Source of the DNA: Avena insularis
Taxonomy: Eukaryota > Streptophyta > Magnoliopsida > Poales > Poaceae
Assembly (NCBI GenBank): GCA_023614405.1
Contig: CM042696.1
Coordinates: 337,457,211-337,521,210, forward strand
Reading direction: 5' to 3'
Length of the DNA: 64,000 bases
Positions within the stretch are counted from its first letter, which is position 1. Each line of letters opens with the position of its first letter. The translations under genes were made by a program, and so were the position numbers. Under the pieces are notes generated by a model. That model was given only the letters and a program-made list of their open reading frames with translations, did no database searches and was not told the DNA's origin. Below are positions 44,792 through 56,175 of the stretch, piece by piece.

Positions 44792-46085
44792 TGAAAGAAC
44801 ATTTCATGTTTCCCTATGTTTTGCGTGTTAGATAACAATACTATGGAGACTTTTCATGTGTGCTAACTGTGCAGGAAGTTTTGAGGGGGGCCGGATAATC
44901 CGCCCCTGCAAGGGCCGGATAATCTGGCTACCTCATCTCTCAAGGAAGCCAAGGCGTGTCACTCTGTGTCCTGTCGGATTTTTCCCGGAAAATCCGAACT
45001 GGGGCAGTTTTTCCTCCCTAGGCCGGATAATCCGGGTTTCGCAAGGGTCGGATAATCCGGCCCCCCTATTTTCGAGCAAAAGGAGCCAAGGCGCGTCGCT
45101 CGGTATCCGTTCGGATTTTCTACCGGAAAATCCGAACTGGGGCAGTTTTTTTTCCCCAGGCCGGATAATCCGGCCTTCGCATAGGGCCAGATAATCTGGC
45201 CCCCAGAAGTTGATCAAGGGCAAGCTCGGCGCGATGCTCATAGAGGGGGCGGTTTTCTGCCGGATATTCCGAGTCTGGGGCGGAGTTTCCCCAGACCGGA
45301 TAATTCGGCCCTCACTTGGGCCGGATAATCCAGCCCCCAAAGTGTGCAACGGCTGGTTTTTGGAAGGGGGTATAAGTACCCATTCTTCCCCAACGTCCAG
45401 ACCTCTTGATTCATTCGAATTTGACCAGACCCTGTGCAAGAGCTCTAAATCTCGATCTCCCACTTCAACCACCCTAAGGTCTTGATCTTTGGTGGAATTG
45501 AAGGAGGAGAAGTTCATCATCAACATCAAGAATCAAGCGCTCCAACTCCTCTCCATTCACTTGGAGAAATCCCTGATCTAGTATTCTTGTTAATACCTAG
45601 ATCGTGTTATTGTATTTGGCAACTTTGTTCTTGTGGCAGCTTGTTGTCACTTCGGGAGCCTCCAAGTTGTTGTGGAGTTGTTGCCCCGCTAGTTGTGTAA
45701 AGGTGTCGGTGCCTGCCTCAAAGGGTACCTATAGTGGAAGGTGGATCAGGCCTGTTGTGGCGAGATCCATCGGAGAATAGGGTGAGGCCTTTTGTGGCGT
45801 GGTGGTCTTAGTACCGCCCACCCCTCCAACGCAGACGTACTTCCCTTAACAAGGAAGGAATTGCGGTCAAACAAATCCTGTGTCTCCGCATGCTTCACTT
45901 CGGTTCACTCGTTCCTCTTCTACTCGCTCCTTACTCGCTAGTAGATAGGTTTGCATGTAGGGAAATTCCACACATTAGTTTATCTAGAGAATTTACCTTT
46001 GTGCTAAGCCTAAAATTGAAAAAGAATTAAAAATTGGTGTAGCACCTATTCACCCCCCCTCTAGGTGTCCATACAATCCATTTCA
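44792..46085 (+). repeat. 3' LTR of the Sirevirus element
   Basis: Starts TGAAAGAACATTTCATG and is highly similar to the 5' LTR, with scattered substitutions and small indels (1,294 versus 1,277 bp). Several differences lie in palindromes, for example TCCGGC-to-TCTGGC changes. It is followed by ATTAG at 46086-46090. Confidence 0.93.
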
Positions 46086-46090
46086 ATTAG

Positions 46091-46408
46091 CAACCTAAAT
46101 TAGTTATTGTCAAGGTAATTAATTTCCACTGATGCTGGAAGGTGTAATATGGAAAATAATTCGTGGTTACATGGCACTAAAGTTCCGCCGTCCTCAGTAA
46201 TGTAACGAGGCACATCACATGTCGTTTCGCGGAAGCGCTAGCTTGGCAGATCACATTGTGCCAACCAAAAAATCAGCCGCCGGTTCAGAATCCCCGATGG
46301 AGTTATCCCTAGCGGGTTTTTCTTGCCGCCCCAGCGCGAGCGTGGCGACTAAGGTTGTGCCTCGGCGTCTATAATCCCTAGCATATGATCTCCGTGTTGT
46401 AGTGCCTA
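46091..46408. other. Spacer, no gene seen
   Basis: A mixed-composition segment between the Sirevirus target site and an Athila-like LTR piece. No frame longer than a few dozen codons and no known motif is visible. Confidence 0.4.
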
Positions 46409-46575
46409 TTCTTGGGGAGATGAGGAAAACCTAGCAATACTATGATGTGAAATAAATATTATCTATAACTTTGGTTTATGATTATGTGTTGGTTTTTCTC
46501 TAGATATTATGTGAAGTCGGTCATGTAATCTTTGCCTTCTGGACTATAAAGAGAATTACCATTGGGTATATGGTA
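46409..46575 (+). mobile_element. Athila-like LTR, left part
   Basis: It aligns by eye with the reverse complement of the LTR at 19758-21203, from the 'ttcttggggagatg' word onward through a 'ctttgccttctggacta'-like stretch. It is interrupted by a copia insertion and resumes at 50452. A short tandem word GTGCTAAGTGACA (about 46589 and 46609) marks the junction. Confidence 0.65.
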
Positions 46576-46615
46576 GTATGTATGGTGCTAAGTGACATAA
46601 GTCCCGGTGTGCTAA

Positions 46616-47566
46616 GTGACAGCCGCATTCACTTTAAATAGGGCACCATCTAAATCCGTTGAAACGACACCATACGAATTGTGGTTTGGTAAGAAACCTA
46701 AGTTGTCGTTCCTTAAAATTTGGGGTTGCGAAGCGTATGTAAAGAAGTTACAGCCTGATAAGCTTGAACCCAAAGCGGAGAAATGCGTCTTCATAGGATA
46801 CCCGAAAGAAACAATTGGGTATACCTTCTATCATAGATCCGAAGGCAAAGTTTTTGTTGCCAAGAATGGATCCTTTCTTGAGAAGGAATTTCTCTCGAAA
46901 GAAGTGACTGGAAGGAAAGTAGAACTCGATGAGGTTATTGAACCTTCTCTCGGAGTTGACAGTAGCGCAGCACCGGAAGATGTTTTTGTGCCGCCTGCAC
47001 CAACTAGAGAGGAAGCTAATGATGCTGATCATGAAACTTCGAACAAAGTTACTGCTCAACCTCGCAAGTCAACGAGGGTTCGTACCACTCCGGAGTGGTA
47101 TGACTCTGCCTTGAACTTCATGTTGGTGGACAACACTGATGACCCTGCGATGTATGAAGAAGCTATGGTGAGCCCAGATTCCGACAAATGGCTAGAAGCC
47201 ATGAAATCCGAAATGGGATCCATGTACGAAAACCAGGTATGGACTTTGGTGGACTTACCGGATGGCCGTAAGGCTGTCGAGAACAAATGGATTTTCAAAA
47301 GAAAAACAGATGCTGATGGTAATGTTACCGTCTATAAAGCTCGACTTGTCGCGAAAAGGTTCCGACAAATTCAAGGAGTTGACTACGATGAGACTTTCTC
47401 ACCAGTAGCGAAGCTAAAGTCTGTGAGGATTTTGTTAGCAATCGCTGCATATTTCGATTATGAAATTTGGCAGATGGATGTCAAAACGGCGTTCCTTAAT
47501 GGTGACATTGAGGAAGAGTTGTATATGGTACAACCCAAGCGTTTTGTCGATCCTAGTGATTGCTGA
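46616..47566 (+). pseudogene. BARE/Angela-like integrase end and RT start
   Basis: The frame begins inside the integrase core after the catalytic residues (NRAPSKSVETTPYELWFGKK, LKIWGCEAYVKKL). It passes through the Pro/Thr-rich linker (residues 110-170) and enters RVT_2 with WTLVDLPDGRKAVENKWIF, DYDETFSPVAKLKSVRIL and WQMDVKTAFLNG. It ends in a stop at 47564 caused by a single-base insertion near 47557. The next piece continues in another frame. Confidence 0.9.
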
Positions 47567-48164
47567 CAAGGTATGCAAACTTCCGCGCTCCATTTATGGA
47601 CTGAAGCAAGCATCCCGGAGTTGGAATCAACGTTTTGATAAAGTAATCAAAAACTTTGGATTTATACAAACTTATGGAGAAGCTTGTATTTACAAGAAAG
47701 TGAGTGGGAGCTCTGTAGCATTCCTAGTACTATATGTAGATGATATATTGTTGATTGGGAATGATATAGAACTTCTTAATAGCGTCAAAACCTATTTGAA
47801 TAATAGTTTTTCAATGAAGGATCTTGGCGAAGCGGCATATATTATAGGCATCAAGATTTATAGAGATAGATCAAGACGCCTAATAGCGCTTTCACAAAGT
47901 ACATACTTAGACAAAGTTCTAAAGAAGTTTGGAATGGAAGAGAGCAAGAAAGGGTTCGTGCCCATGTTTTCAGGTACGACCTTGAGTAAGACTCAAAGTC
48001 CGGCTACGGCAGAAGTTAGAGAAAAGATGAATAATATTCCCTATGCCTCGGCCATAGGTTCTATCATGTATGCCATGCTGTGTACAAGACCGGATATAGC
48101 ACATGTTGTTAGTTTGACTAGCAGATATCAAAGTGATCCTGGAATGGAACCTTTGGACATATGA
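47567..48164 (+). pseudogene. BARE/Angela-like reverse transcriptase, catalytic part
   Basis: The continuation after the frameshift reads ADKVCKLPRSIYGLKQASRSWNQRF and the intact catalytic box LYVDDILLIGND near 47732. It continues with MKDLGEAAYIIGIKI and ends in LCTRPDIAHVVSLTSRYQSDPG. A second frameshift near 48155 breaks it from RNase H. Confidence 0.9.
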
Positions 48165-48715
48165 TCAAGAATATCCTAAAGTACCGAATAGGACTAAGGA
48201 TATGGTTCTTTCTTATGGAGGTGATGAACAGCTTGTTGTAAACGGTTACACGATGCTAGTTGGAACACCGATCCGGATGACTCAAGTCACGATGCGGATA
48301 CGTATTTATTTTGAATGGTGTTGCAGTGAGCTGGAGGAGTGCCAAGCAAATCGTTATGGCGAAATCTTCAACTGAATCGGAATACATAGCTGCTTCGGAG
48401 GCTGCACAAGAAGCCATATGGATGAAGGAGTTCATTACTGAACTTGGCGTGGTTCCCAGTGCGTTGGACCCAATGGCCATCTACTGTGACAACACAGGTG
48501 CCATAGCTAATGCACAGGAGCCAAGGTCACATAGCAAGCTGAAGCACATCAAGCTACGTTTCCATGCTATTCACGAGTATGTCCGAGATGGTGACATAAA
48601 GATTTGCAAAGTACACACTGATCTAAATATGGCAGATCCGTTGACTAAACCTCTCCCTAGAGCAAAGCATGACCAACACCAGAACGCCATGGGTGTTAGG
48701 TATATTACCATGTAA
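48165..48715 (+). pseudogene. BARE/Angela-like RNase H
   Basis: The first part (48165-48310) is damaged but still shows DMVLSYGGDEQLVVNGYT. From 48311 the frame is open: VSWRSAKQIVMAKSSTESEYIAASEAAQEAIWMKEF (with catalytic Glu), AIYCDNTGAIANAQEP (Asp), HSKLKHIKLRFHAI and ADPLTKPLP, ending at TAA 48713. The polypurine tract and LTR follow directly. Confidence 0.9.
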
Positions 48716-48748
48716 TCTAGATTATTGACTCTAGTGCAAGTGGGAGAC

Positions 48749-50451
48749 TGTTGGAGATATGCCCAAGAGGAAATAATAAAAGTGGTTATTATTATATCTT
48801 TGTGTTTATGATGAATGTTTACATCCCATGCTATAATTGTATTATAAGGAAACACTAATACATGTGTGTTTTGTAAACATAAAAGAGTCCCTAGTAAGCC
48901 TCTTGTTGAACTAGCTTGTTGATTAGTAGATGATCATGGTTTCCTGATCATGGACATTGGATGTCATTAATAACAAGGTTATATCATTAGGAGAATGATG
49001 TGATGGACACACACCCATAGTAAGCGTAGCATAAGATCAAGTCATTAAGTTCGTATTGCTGTAAGCTTTCAAATGCATAGTAACCTAATCCTTGGACCAT
49101 GAGGTTATGTTAATCACCATCACCGGATGGGTACTTTGATGACATCAAACACCGCTCAGAATCGGGTGGTTATAAAGGTGTCATTGGGTATTCTGAAAGT
49201 ATGTGTTGAAGCGCATGGACCAAGATTGGGATTTGTCCATCCATATGACGGATATATATGCTCTGGGCCCTCTCAGTGGAATGTCATCTAGTTAGCTTGC
49301 AAGCATGTGACTGGGTCACAAGGGATGACATAACATGGAATGAGTAAAGAGTACTTATCAGTAACGAGGAAGAACTAGGTATAGAGATACCGACGATCAA
49401 ACCTCGGATAAGTAGAATATCGTGTGACAAAGGGAATTGGTTTCGTATGTAAATGGTTCTATCGATCACGAAGTCATCGTTGAGTATGTGGGAGCCGTTA
49501 TGGATCTCTAGATCCCGCTGATGGTTATTGATCAGAGATGTGTCTCCATCATGTCTACATGTTCACGAACCGTAGGGTGACACACTTAAGGTTCAAAGTT
49601 GTTTTAAGTAGATATGGAATGTGCGTTGGAAACCGAATATTGTTCGGAGTCTCGGATTGGATCCGGGACATCACGAGGAGAACCGGAATGGTCCGTAGAA
49701 TAAGATTCATATATTGGGGATCATTTTCTAAGTTAGGAAATGTTCCGGAGTGTTTGTATGGAGATTCTAGAAGGTTTCGGAATGTTCTGGAAGGTTCTAG
49801 AAGAGTTCTTGGTGTTTGCTTGAAAACCAAGAAAGGGTCAAAGGAAACCTTGTGGGGCGAGACACGGATTCGTGGGGGAGGAGGACTCCTCCCCCCTTCC
49901 CAACCCGCCGGCCATAGGAGGGGAGTCCTACTAGGACTCCCCCTCCCCAGGCGCGCCTCCCTCCTTTAAATAGAAGGGAGGGGGCGCCCCCTCCTAGCCC
50001 TCTCTCATAACAAGCTCTAGCCGCCGCCTCTCTCCTCTACCTTCGCTCTGCTCCGGCTTAGGCGAAGCCCTGCAGAATTCTCTCCTCCACCACCACCACC
50101 ACCACACCGTCGTGCTGCTGGGATTCCGTGGAGAAGATCTACTACCTCCGCTGCTCGCTGGAACGGGGAGAGGAAGGTCTTCTTCGACTCCGCACGTGTG
50201 ACCGACTGCGGAAGCGCTGCCGGAACGCGGCGCCGGAAGGATCGTCCACACGATCTTGAGATCGGCAAGTGATCGACTACATCAACCCCGAGATCTAATC
50301 TCGTAACGCTTTCGGTTCTACGAGGGTTAGTACAGATCTATCTCGTTGCTCATGTATAATAGATTAGATCTTGGCTTTTATCTAGATTAGATCTAGGTTT
50401 TGTTCATTCTTGCGGTAGAAATTTTTTGTTTTCCATGCTACGAACCCATCA
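48749..50451 (+). repeat. BARE/Angela-like 3' LTR
   Basis: 1,703 bp, starting TGTTGGAGATATGCCC, the diagnostic start of the family, and ending CCCATCA. A TATA-like TTTAAATAG lies at 49966 downstream of a C-rich box. A CCACCACC-type trinucleotide run lies at 50085-50105. It is related to the minus-strand LTR at 4352-6029. Confidence 0.92.
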
Positions 50452-50930
50452 GAGATATTCACTAAACTCATATCAATATCTATAGGAAAACCCTTAATTG
50501 TGAGGGATTAAAGTGGCTTGCTTACGATCATCGCAGTGGTTATTAGGGATAAAATAACATATGGATTTCTATGATCATTTATTTATGGAGGTCTCCCACA
50601 CATGTCATGAACAAAGAGATAGATTTATCCTAATCATATTTAATACCAATGCTAAAGGTGGATCCTACAATCTCTAAGAACATTTCGCCTTACTGCAGGT
50701 TCATTATCATTTACATCACGTTTGTCTCCTTGTTGTTTTACTCTTTAGTCTTTACTTTACGCACAAAACAACCTTCTTTAATCAATCCGATCAAGGGCGG
50801 CTTACAAGTAATCTTTGATACATAGTGACGAGGGGCATAACCCTAACCAAATAGCTCTTTGTGGTTCGATACTCTTATTTCAAAAACTAGCTACATTGTG
50901 CATGTGATCTTGTAGTCATCACACGTCGTC
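50452..50930 (+). mobile_element. Athila-like LTR, right part
   Basis: Resumes the LTR interrupted at 46575. 'gtgacgaggggcataa' (50826), 'atagctctttgtggttcgatactctta' and 'actagctaca' all match the reverse complement of the LTR at 19758-21203 near its end. Confidence 0.72.
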
Positions 50931-52218
50931 ACCCCCAAATGCATCAGATACAGCTTAGTCGTCATTCAGGAGGGCCGATGGTATCTCTCTAGGATGATGG
51001 ACAGAGAATGTAAGACAAACCGAGGTAAAAGGGAAGCTAATGTGATGCATGAAACGACGGAGCCACATGGGTCTTTTATAGGTTGGTGAGATGACGAGGT
51101 TTTGTACCGCCATCTCGGATCTCAACGGGCTTCACCGTACGAGAGGACCCACATACAGCGAGAATTTCCACTGCCAACTAAGGTCTCGGTCGCGATAACC
51201 CGTGTCCAGCTAGGTTTTCCGCCACCACATTGGCTTGCCGTCCGCGAGCAACCGTAGAGGGCGAGGGTTTCCGCTGCCAGCTCAGCTCTCGCCCGCGAGA
51301 ACCACCGGCGGGTGCGGGATTCTACTACCACGTCGGCCCTTGACGGGCCCCACCAACTGGCGGGTGCGGCGCCATGTCGTGGCTGGATCGCCTTTCACAG
51401 AGCGATTTCCTACTCAGGGACACTGACGGCGGACCCATGGCGTGTGTGTGGCCTATCGTCCAGCGACGAGGGACAGGAAAGGGTGTGCGACCTCTCGCGG
51501 CAGGGAACCCGGGGTGGCCACCTCCCAGGGAGAGCGGGGCTCCGCCGCAATGTCGCCGCGTGTCCCCGTGGTCCATCTAGCGGTCCAAAAGAACCGAGTC
51601 GGCGTGGATATCAGAATCGGCCGAAACTTTGATGCGCTATTATTTACTCTGATTTATCGAAAATATAAGTTCGAGTTTAAATAATATATACTAGTGAGAG
51701 ACCAGTTCAAAGAAGGTTATTCCGAGACCATGTGCATTTCAAAAGTCAGACCTACGAAACACCGTCGAAATGTACCGGAAAGAGAGCATTTCTTGTCTTG
51801 AAAATATATGTTAGCGTTTAAATAATTGATACTGGCGAGGGACAAGTTCAAAGGAGGACATTTCCAGACCAAGTGCATGTCAGAAGTCAGACCTACGATC
51901 GAAAGCCAATCAAAATGTACCGGAAAGAGAGTATATCAACTGTTGTTACAAATCAAACCATTAAAGATCGGATCTCGTGCAGTTAACGGAGTAGGTCTGT
52001 TAATGTAGCTGCACATTTATGTGCTAAGAAAGCTTCTTGTATCAGGAAGAATTGTTCATGGATCAACATGACGCCGTCCTTCCTAGAGACCTAAACTTTG
52101 ATTGTAATCCTGATGTAGCTGATGATTCGCAAAAGGAAAAAAGCTACAGGGTCGAACCTGGCACCTCACTTCTCGTTTATATTGATTTTTTTGGGGCCTT
52201 CTACTAGGATTGCAGATA
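50931..52218. repeat. GC-rich block and a 140-bp tandem duplication
   Basis: 51115-51600 is GC-rich with two similar halves (around 51158 and 51265, sharing GGTTTCCGCTGCCA-like and CTCGCCCGCGA-like words). No protein is recognisable. 51660-51935 holds two copies of an about 140-bp unit, each with CAGACCTACGA and AAATGTACCGGAAAGAGAG landmarks (51776 and 51916). Confidence 0.6.
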
Positions 52219-52588
52219 CTCCCTCCATCCAGATTTATTGGGCTATTAGCCGTTTTGAAATTGGACCGAAAAATTGGGTTAATAGCAGTATTAATTACTG
52301 TCCATTACTCCTCAGTCTGTTGGACTTTCCTCCTCGTTTCCTCTCCCAATTAAAGCTCAGTCCATTGTGTGTTTGCATGTAAGTACTGCATGTGAAATTG
52401 CATGTCTCTTCTTCAAATCGCTAAAATAGGATTGGCCGGTGCATGTCCAGATCATTCACCTCCTCACCATTATGACAACAGAAACGTACCCTCATCAAAT
52501 CGCTAAAACTGCAATTTTCCAGTCTAATACCTAACTACCTTGGTCGCGCTATACATGACAATAGCACAGTAGACCTGGACGGAAGGAG
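52219..52588. mobile_element. Stowaway-like MITE (Tc1/mariner type)
   Basis: Starts CTCCCTCCATCCAG and ends CTGGACGGAAGGAG, imperfect terminal inverted repeats of the Stowaway type, flanked by TA on both sides (52217 and 52589). At 370 bp it is longer than most Stowaway copies. Confidence 0.8.
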
Positions 52589-52917
52589 TAGGATGCTGCG
52601 AAAGTCCTGCTCGCAGCCTTACCTTGTATGAATGCAGCTGGCGAATCAAACGCTAAAGTCGATCCTAACCTGCTAGGTCGAGTTGGACGCTATAATTTCT
52701 CCGAACGACATCTCTCGTTGTTTGGGTCGCCATAACAATATCAAGATAACGTAGAATGACTATAAGGGCTTTCAAAACGAGGGGCTCTTTAAGGAACAAC
52801 CATCACAATGAGTATTTTAGATGTTGTTAGAAGAGCAGCATTTAATGTCTTATGCACGTGTAATTGAACTAGCTAAGTTTTTTTTTTCTTATGATAGTGT
52901 GCAAGCATTGTATCTTA

Positions 52918-53398
52918 GGGCTAGTTATAGTGCAAAATAACTTAGATTAAGCATGCATATGTTACTAGTCTAGATTACTCTCTCTATAGTAAAAAATAAT
53001 TTATATGTGGTACTACCTAGTTAATCTATTTATCTATTTATCCATTAACTCATTGTCACTTAAGCAGAAGTGATGAGTTAGACTCTTAGTTACTATTGTG
53101 ACATATATTTTGTCCTCCTTTGAACTAATCATGGGGTAACCTCTATCTATCAGTGGTAGCTAAGAGTCTAACTCAGCACTTTTGCTTATATGGCAATGAT
53201 GAGTTAATGAAGAGAGATAGATAGAGTAACTAGTTATGTTACTGTAACATCACACATATCAAGGCAAAGTGAGTCTACAATCTAATTAATGTGATATTGC
53301 ATGTTACCACACATAAGTTATTTCTCACTATAAAAATAGCAATCCAGACTAGTAATATATGCATTTTATAGTTTAAGTTATTTTGCACTATGAAGATA
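52918..53398. mobile_element. Large foldback MITE with long terminal inverted repeats
   Basis: GGGCTAGTTATAGTGC with TAACTT (about 52919) is mirrored by AAGTTATTTTGCACTAT (about 53373), and CATGCATATGTTACTAGTC is mirrored by GACTAGTAATATATGC. A second inverted pair, AGTTAGACTCTTAG and CTAAGAGTCTAACT, lies in the middle (53076 and 53162), so two foldbacks are nested. Confidence 0.75.
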
Positions 53399-53489
53399 TA
53401 ACAACCATCTCCTTCTTTACTAACATGTAACATGTAAGCAAAGTACCTATAATACAGCGTTAAGAAACACCTGCTACGAAATGTCTAAG

Positions 53490-53798
53490 ACTAGTCATAA
53501 TGGGGAGTAGTATCATATAGTAGTATCATGCATATGATACTAATATATGATACCATCTCTACAATACATAGTATCATGTAGTATCATAGTCTTAGTATAT
53601 TTATTGTTTTATAGAATCTCAATACAAAATTGTGTACAAGATTTATTAGGGATTATTTTTTTAGTTCTACGTGCTATGATACCGTATCTACCTATGATAC
53701 CAACACAATCTCTTTCATCATTAATTAGCATGTCAATTCAGAATTTTGCCAATATGGCATGTATGATACTACCTATGATATCCCCATTAAGGCTAGTC
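53490..53798. mobile_element. Tourist-like MITE, copy 1
   Basis: Terminal repeats GACTAGTCATAATGGGGA and its mirror TCCCCATTAAGGCTAGTC, 309 bp, flanked by TAA on both sides (53487 and 53799). The trinucleotide duplication indicates PIF/Harbinger-type mobilisation. The interior is rich in GTATCATA words in both orientations. Confidence 0.85.
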
Positions 53799-53854
53799 TA
53801 ATGCGTTCCTCGATGTGTTTACGTGGTCAAACTTCTAGACCCGGCGACGCGTTA

Positions 53855-54165
53855 GACTAGTCACAATGGGAAGTATCATATAGTAGTATCATGCATATGA
53901 TACTAGTATATGATACCATCTCCACATTGCATAGTATCATATAGTAGTATTATAGTCTTGGTGTATTTATTGTTTTGTAGAATCTCAATGTAAAATTGTG
54001 GACAAGATTTGTTTAGAATTAATTTTTCTAGTTTTATGTGCTATGATACCATATCTACCTATGATACCAACACAATCTCTTTCATCATTAATTACTATGA
54101 CACATAAGCATTTTGCATGCATGTGGTGCATGATACCACCTATGAGACCCCCATTGGGGCTAGTT
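53855..54165. mobile_element. Tourist-like MITE, copy 2
   Basis: 311 bp, closely related to copy 1, starting GACTAGTCACAATGGG, flanked by TTA (53852 and 54166). Two same-family copies 57 bp apart with different target triplets show separate insertions rather than one duplication. Confidence 0.85.
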
Positions 54166-54366
54166 TTAAACCCTATGTCGCCGGTCGCCACACCGACGTG
54201 TATCCGCGCCACACAAATTAGCTGCCATTAATCCAACGAAAGTCAACACTCTGCCTCTTCGCTTACCGCAAGATTCACTTAAGTCGCCGAGAAGATGAAG
54301 CTAGATCCCTTGCCCAAATTGCACGGACGGAGAGCAGCATAGCTCATTTACGTCATCCACATTAGT

Positions 54367-55045
54367 GTGGTGTAATTTTTTTTTCGCGGTAAAAGACGCT
54401 GATATGAAATCGGACAGAATACAGAAAGGCCCTTAGAAGAAAGAAAATTACAGCCCAACCCCTCTGCATCTGGACCACACAGGAGACGACGCAGCGCTGT
54501 CGGTGGCGCGCTGCTGTTCATACTCCTCTCGACACCTTGGAACAGGAGCATCCCCAAGCCAGCGGGAAGTCACCGTGCACCGATCCCGAAGGATCTACGC
54601 TGGAGGCCACCATCGTCGTTGCGCCGAACAACATCAGCACCTTTCGCTAGATCTTCACATGCCAGATCCGCTATCCCACGGCATCTGGCAGAGGGAAAGA
54701 CGAGCCTAACAGCTCCGCAGACCTGCAAACTCGACAAAGGCAGCAGATCGACGCCAGAACTCCCCGGAGCTCCGCCGTCGAGGGGAAGGTCCACCACCTG
54801 CAAAACCACTCCGACCACATCTCCTCCAACTCGACGTCGCCGGCTGGAAACCATACGCAACCCTAAGCTATGTACATGGGGCGAATCGGGGTTCCCCCGT
54901 CCTCCCGCCACCGGGGCGGCCGACGGAGGGCGATGGGACCGCCGATTCGTCATCGGCGAGGTGGGTTGCCTAAGGGGGCTCAAACAATCGCCTTTCTCTC
55001 GAGGACGGGGAAAGGAACGGTCGAAGGTCCGTATGTGTATATTTA
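54367..55045 (-). mobile_element. Retroposon-like block, reverse orientation with poly-T start
   Basis: A T-run at 54367-54376 followed by about 670 bp of GC-rich sequence looks like the reverse complement of a poly-A-tailed retroposon. The composition differs sharply from the AT-rich MITE sequence on both sides. Frames are open on both strands (54570-54983 minus, 54619-55050 plus) but low in motif content. No reverse transcriptase is visible, so a LINE fragment or SINE-like repeat cannot be separated. Confidence 0.45.
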
Positions 55046-55184
55046 ACTAGTGCAGCTTTTTTTCCTTTCACAATGGGTGTTTCTTAGTACAGTATCATAG
55101 GTATTTTGCTTATGTGGCATGCCACTTAATAAAGAGAGAGATGATCCTTGTATCTTAGCTAAGATACATCACTTGCGCACTACC

Positions 55185-55671
55185 TGACGAGGGTTCAACT
55201 CGTCAATGCCCATTGTTATGGACTTGGGTTTTGGAGAAGGAGTGAGCGCTGGAGGCATCAATCGGCTAGCAAACAAGCATACATAGACACAAGGTTTACC
55301 CAGGTTCAGGCCTCGTAGAGGTCCCTACTCCTGCTTGTCTTCTCTTGAAATTATCGAGGGAGTCGAAAGTTACAGGGTGCGCAGATGCAATCTGGCGATG
55401 GTTGTGAAAATTAGGGTTGTGATTGTCCTCCTAGCCGCCCCCTCCTAGCCTTTATATAGATATGCTAGGCCTTGGATAGCAAGTCGAGTCGGTTACAGAT
55501 TATGATTTGTCCCTTTTAACTTTCTATCTTAGGTTTCTTCTTACGTTGCAAGCAATCGGAAAGTTCGTGGGTCATCCGAATTCTGTATTGGGCCTTGACA
55601 ACGACGTGGGCTTCTGCCGTAGCTGAACCGTATATGTCAAACTCGAGTACCTGTAGGATATACCCATGTCA
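55185..55671 (-). mobile_element. Solo gypsy LTR with CTACC target duplication
   Basis: 487 bp, starting TGACATGGGTATATCC on the minus strand and ending TCA at its other edge, flanked by CTACC at 55180-55184 and 55672-55676. It shares the 'tttacccaggttcaggcc' region with the Tat-like LTR at 3870-4315. A solo LTR arises by recombination between the two LTRs of a full element. Confidence 0.85.
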
Positions 55672-55855
55672 CTACCATAGGAAAAACATGACTAGTCCAA
55701 TCACACACATGCATGAACATAAAATCATTAAATGCAACATCCCTAAGAAACATCATTTAAGATATACCCCATTGTCATAGTTGTTTCTTAGGCGAGTCCA
55801 ATCCATTCATTACCAAATTGATGTGATAGATTTTACTACTACGACAAAAGAAAAA

Positions 55856-55921
55856 TACTCCATCCGGAAATGTGCACATGCATGTCAATACTCCATCCGG
55901 AAATGTGCACATGCATGTCGC
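55856..55921. repeat. 33-bp tandem duplication
   Basis: TACTCCATCCGGAAATGTGC and the 13 bases after it occur twice in direct succession, at 55856 and 55889. The word resembles a Stowaway terminal repeat, so this is probably a duplicated MITE end. Confidence 0.85.
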
Positions 55922-56021
55922 TTTAGAAATGGGTAGCATGAAAATTTGGCCATTTTTCACGAATATGCTGCTCTGAATATTTTAAAATATCTATGAATAT
56001 ATTTCAGTAACAGATTTAGTA

Positions 56022-56135
56022 CTCACTTCGATCCAAATTAATTGAGTTTGATTTATCTAGATTCGGATGTATTTAATAGTAAAACATGTCTCTAGCCAAA
56101 TTAAATTCGAGTCAATTAGTTTGGATCGGAGGGAG
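56022..56135. mobile_element. Stowaway MITE
   Basis: Starts CTCACTTCGATCCAAATTAA and ends with its near-mirror TTTGGATCGGAGGGAG, 114 bp, with TA on both sides (56020 and 56136). Confidence 0.85.
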
Positions 56136-56175
56136 TAATATAAATCTTAACATTTTTGTGTGTTATGCCTGTGAG

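Larger units (their letters stand above)
34297..46085 (+). mobile_element. Structurally complete Sirevirus-type Ty1/copia element
   Basis: 11.8 kb with LTRs at 34297-35573 and 44792-46085 and an exact ATTAG duplication at 34292-34296 and 46086-46090. The order is primer site, gag, protease, integrase, reverse transcriptase, RNase H, extra ORF, polypurine tract. A 3' extra ORF, an extended tRNA-Met primer site, repeated purine tracts and palindrome-rich LTRs are known Sirevirus traits. The reading frames are broken at many places, so this copy could move only with help from another element. Confidence 0.95.
46576..50451 (+). mobile_element. 5'-truncated BARE/Angela-like copia inside the Athila-like LTR
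   Basis: The element lacks its 5' LTR, gag, protease and most of integrase but has the integrase end, RT, RNase H, polypurine tract (GCAAGTGGGAGAC at 48736) and a full 3' LTR. The break at about 46615 falls inside integrase. Confidence 0.88.

Noticed and set aside
50085..50110. CCA trinucleotide run
   Set aside because: A short simple repeat within the BARE LTR, common in this family.
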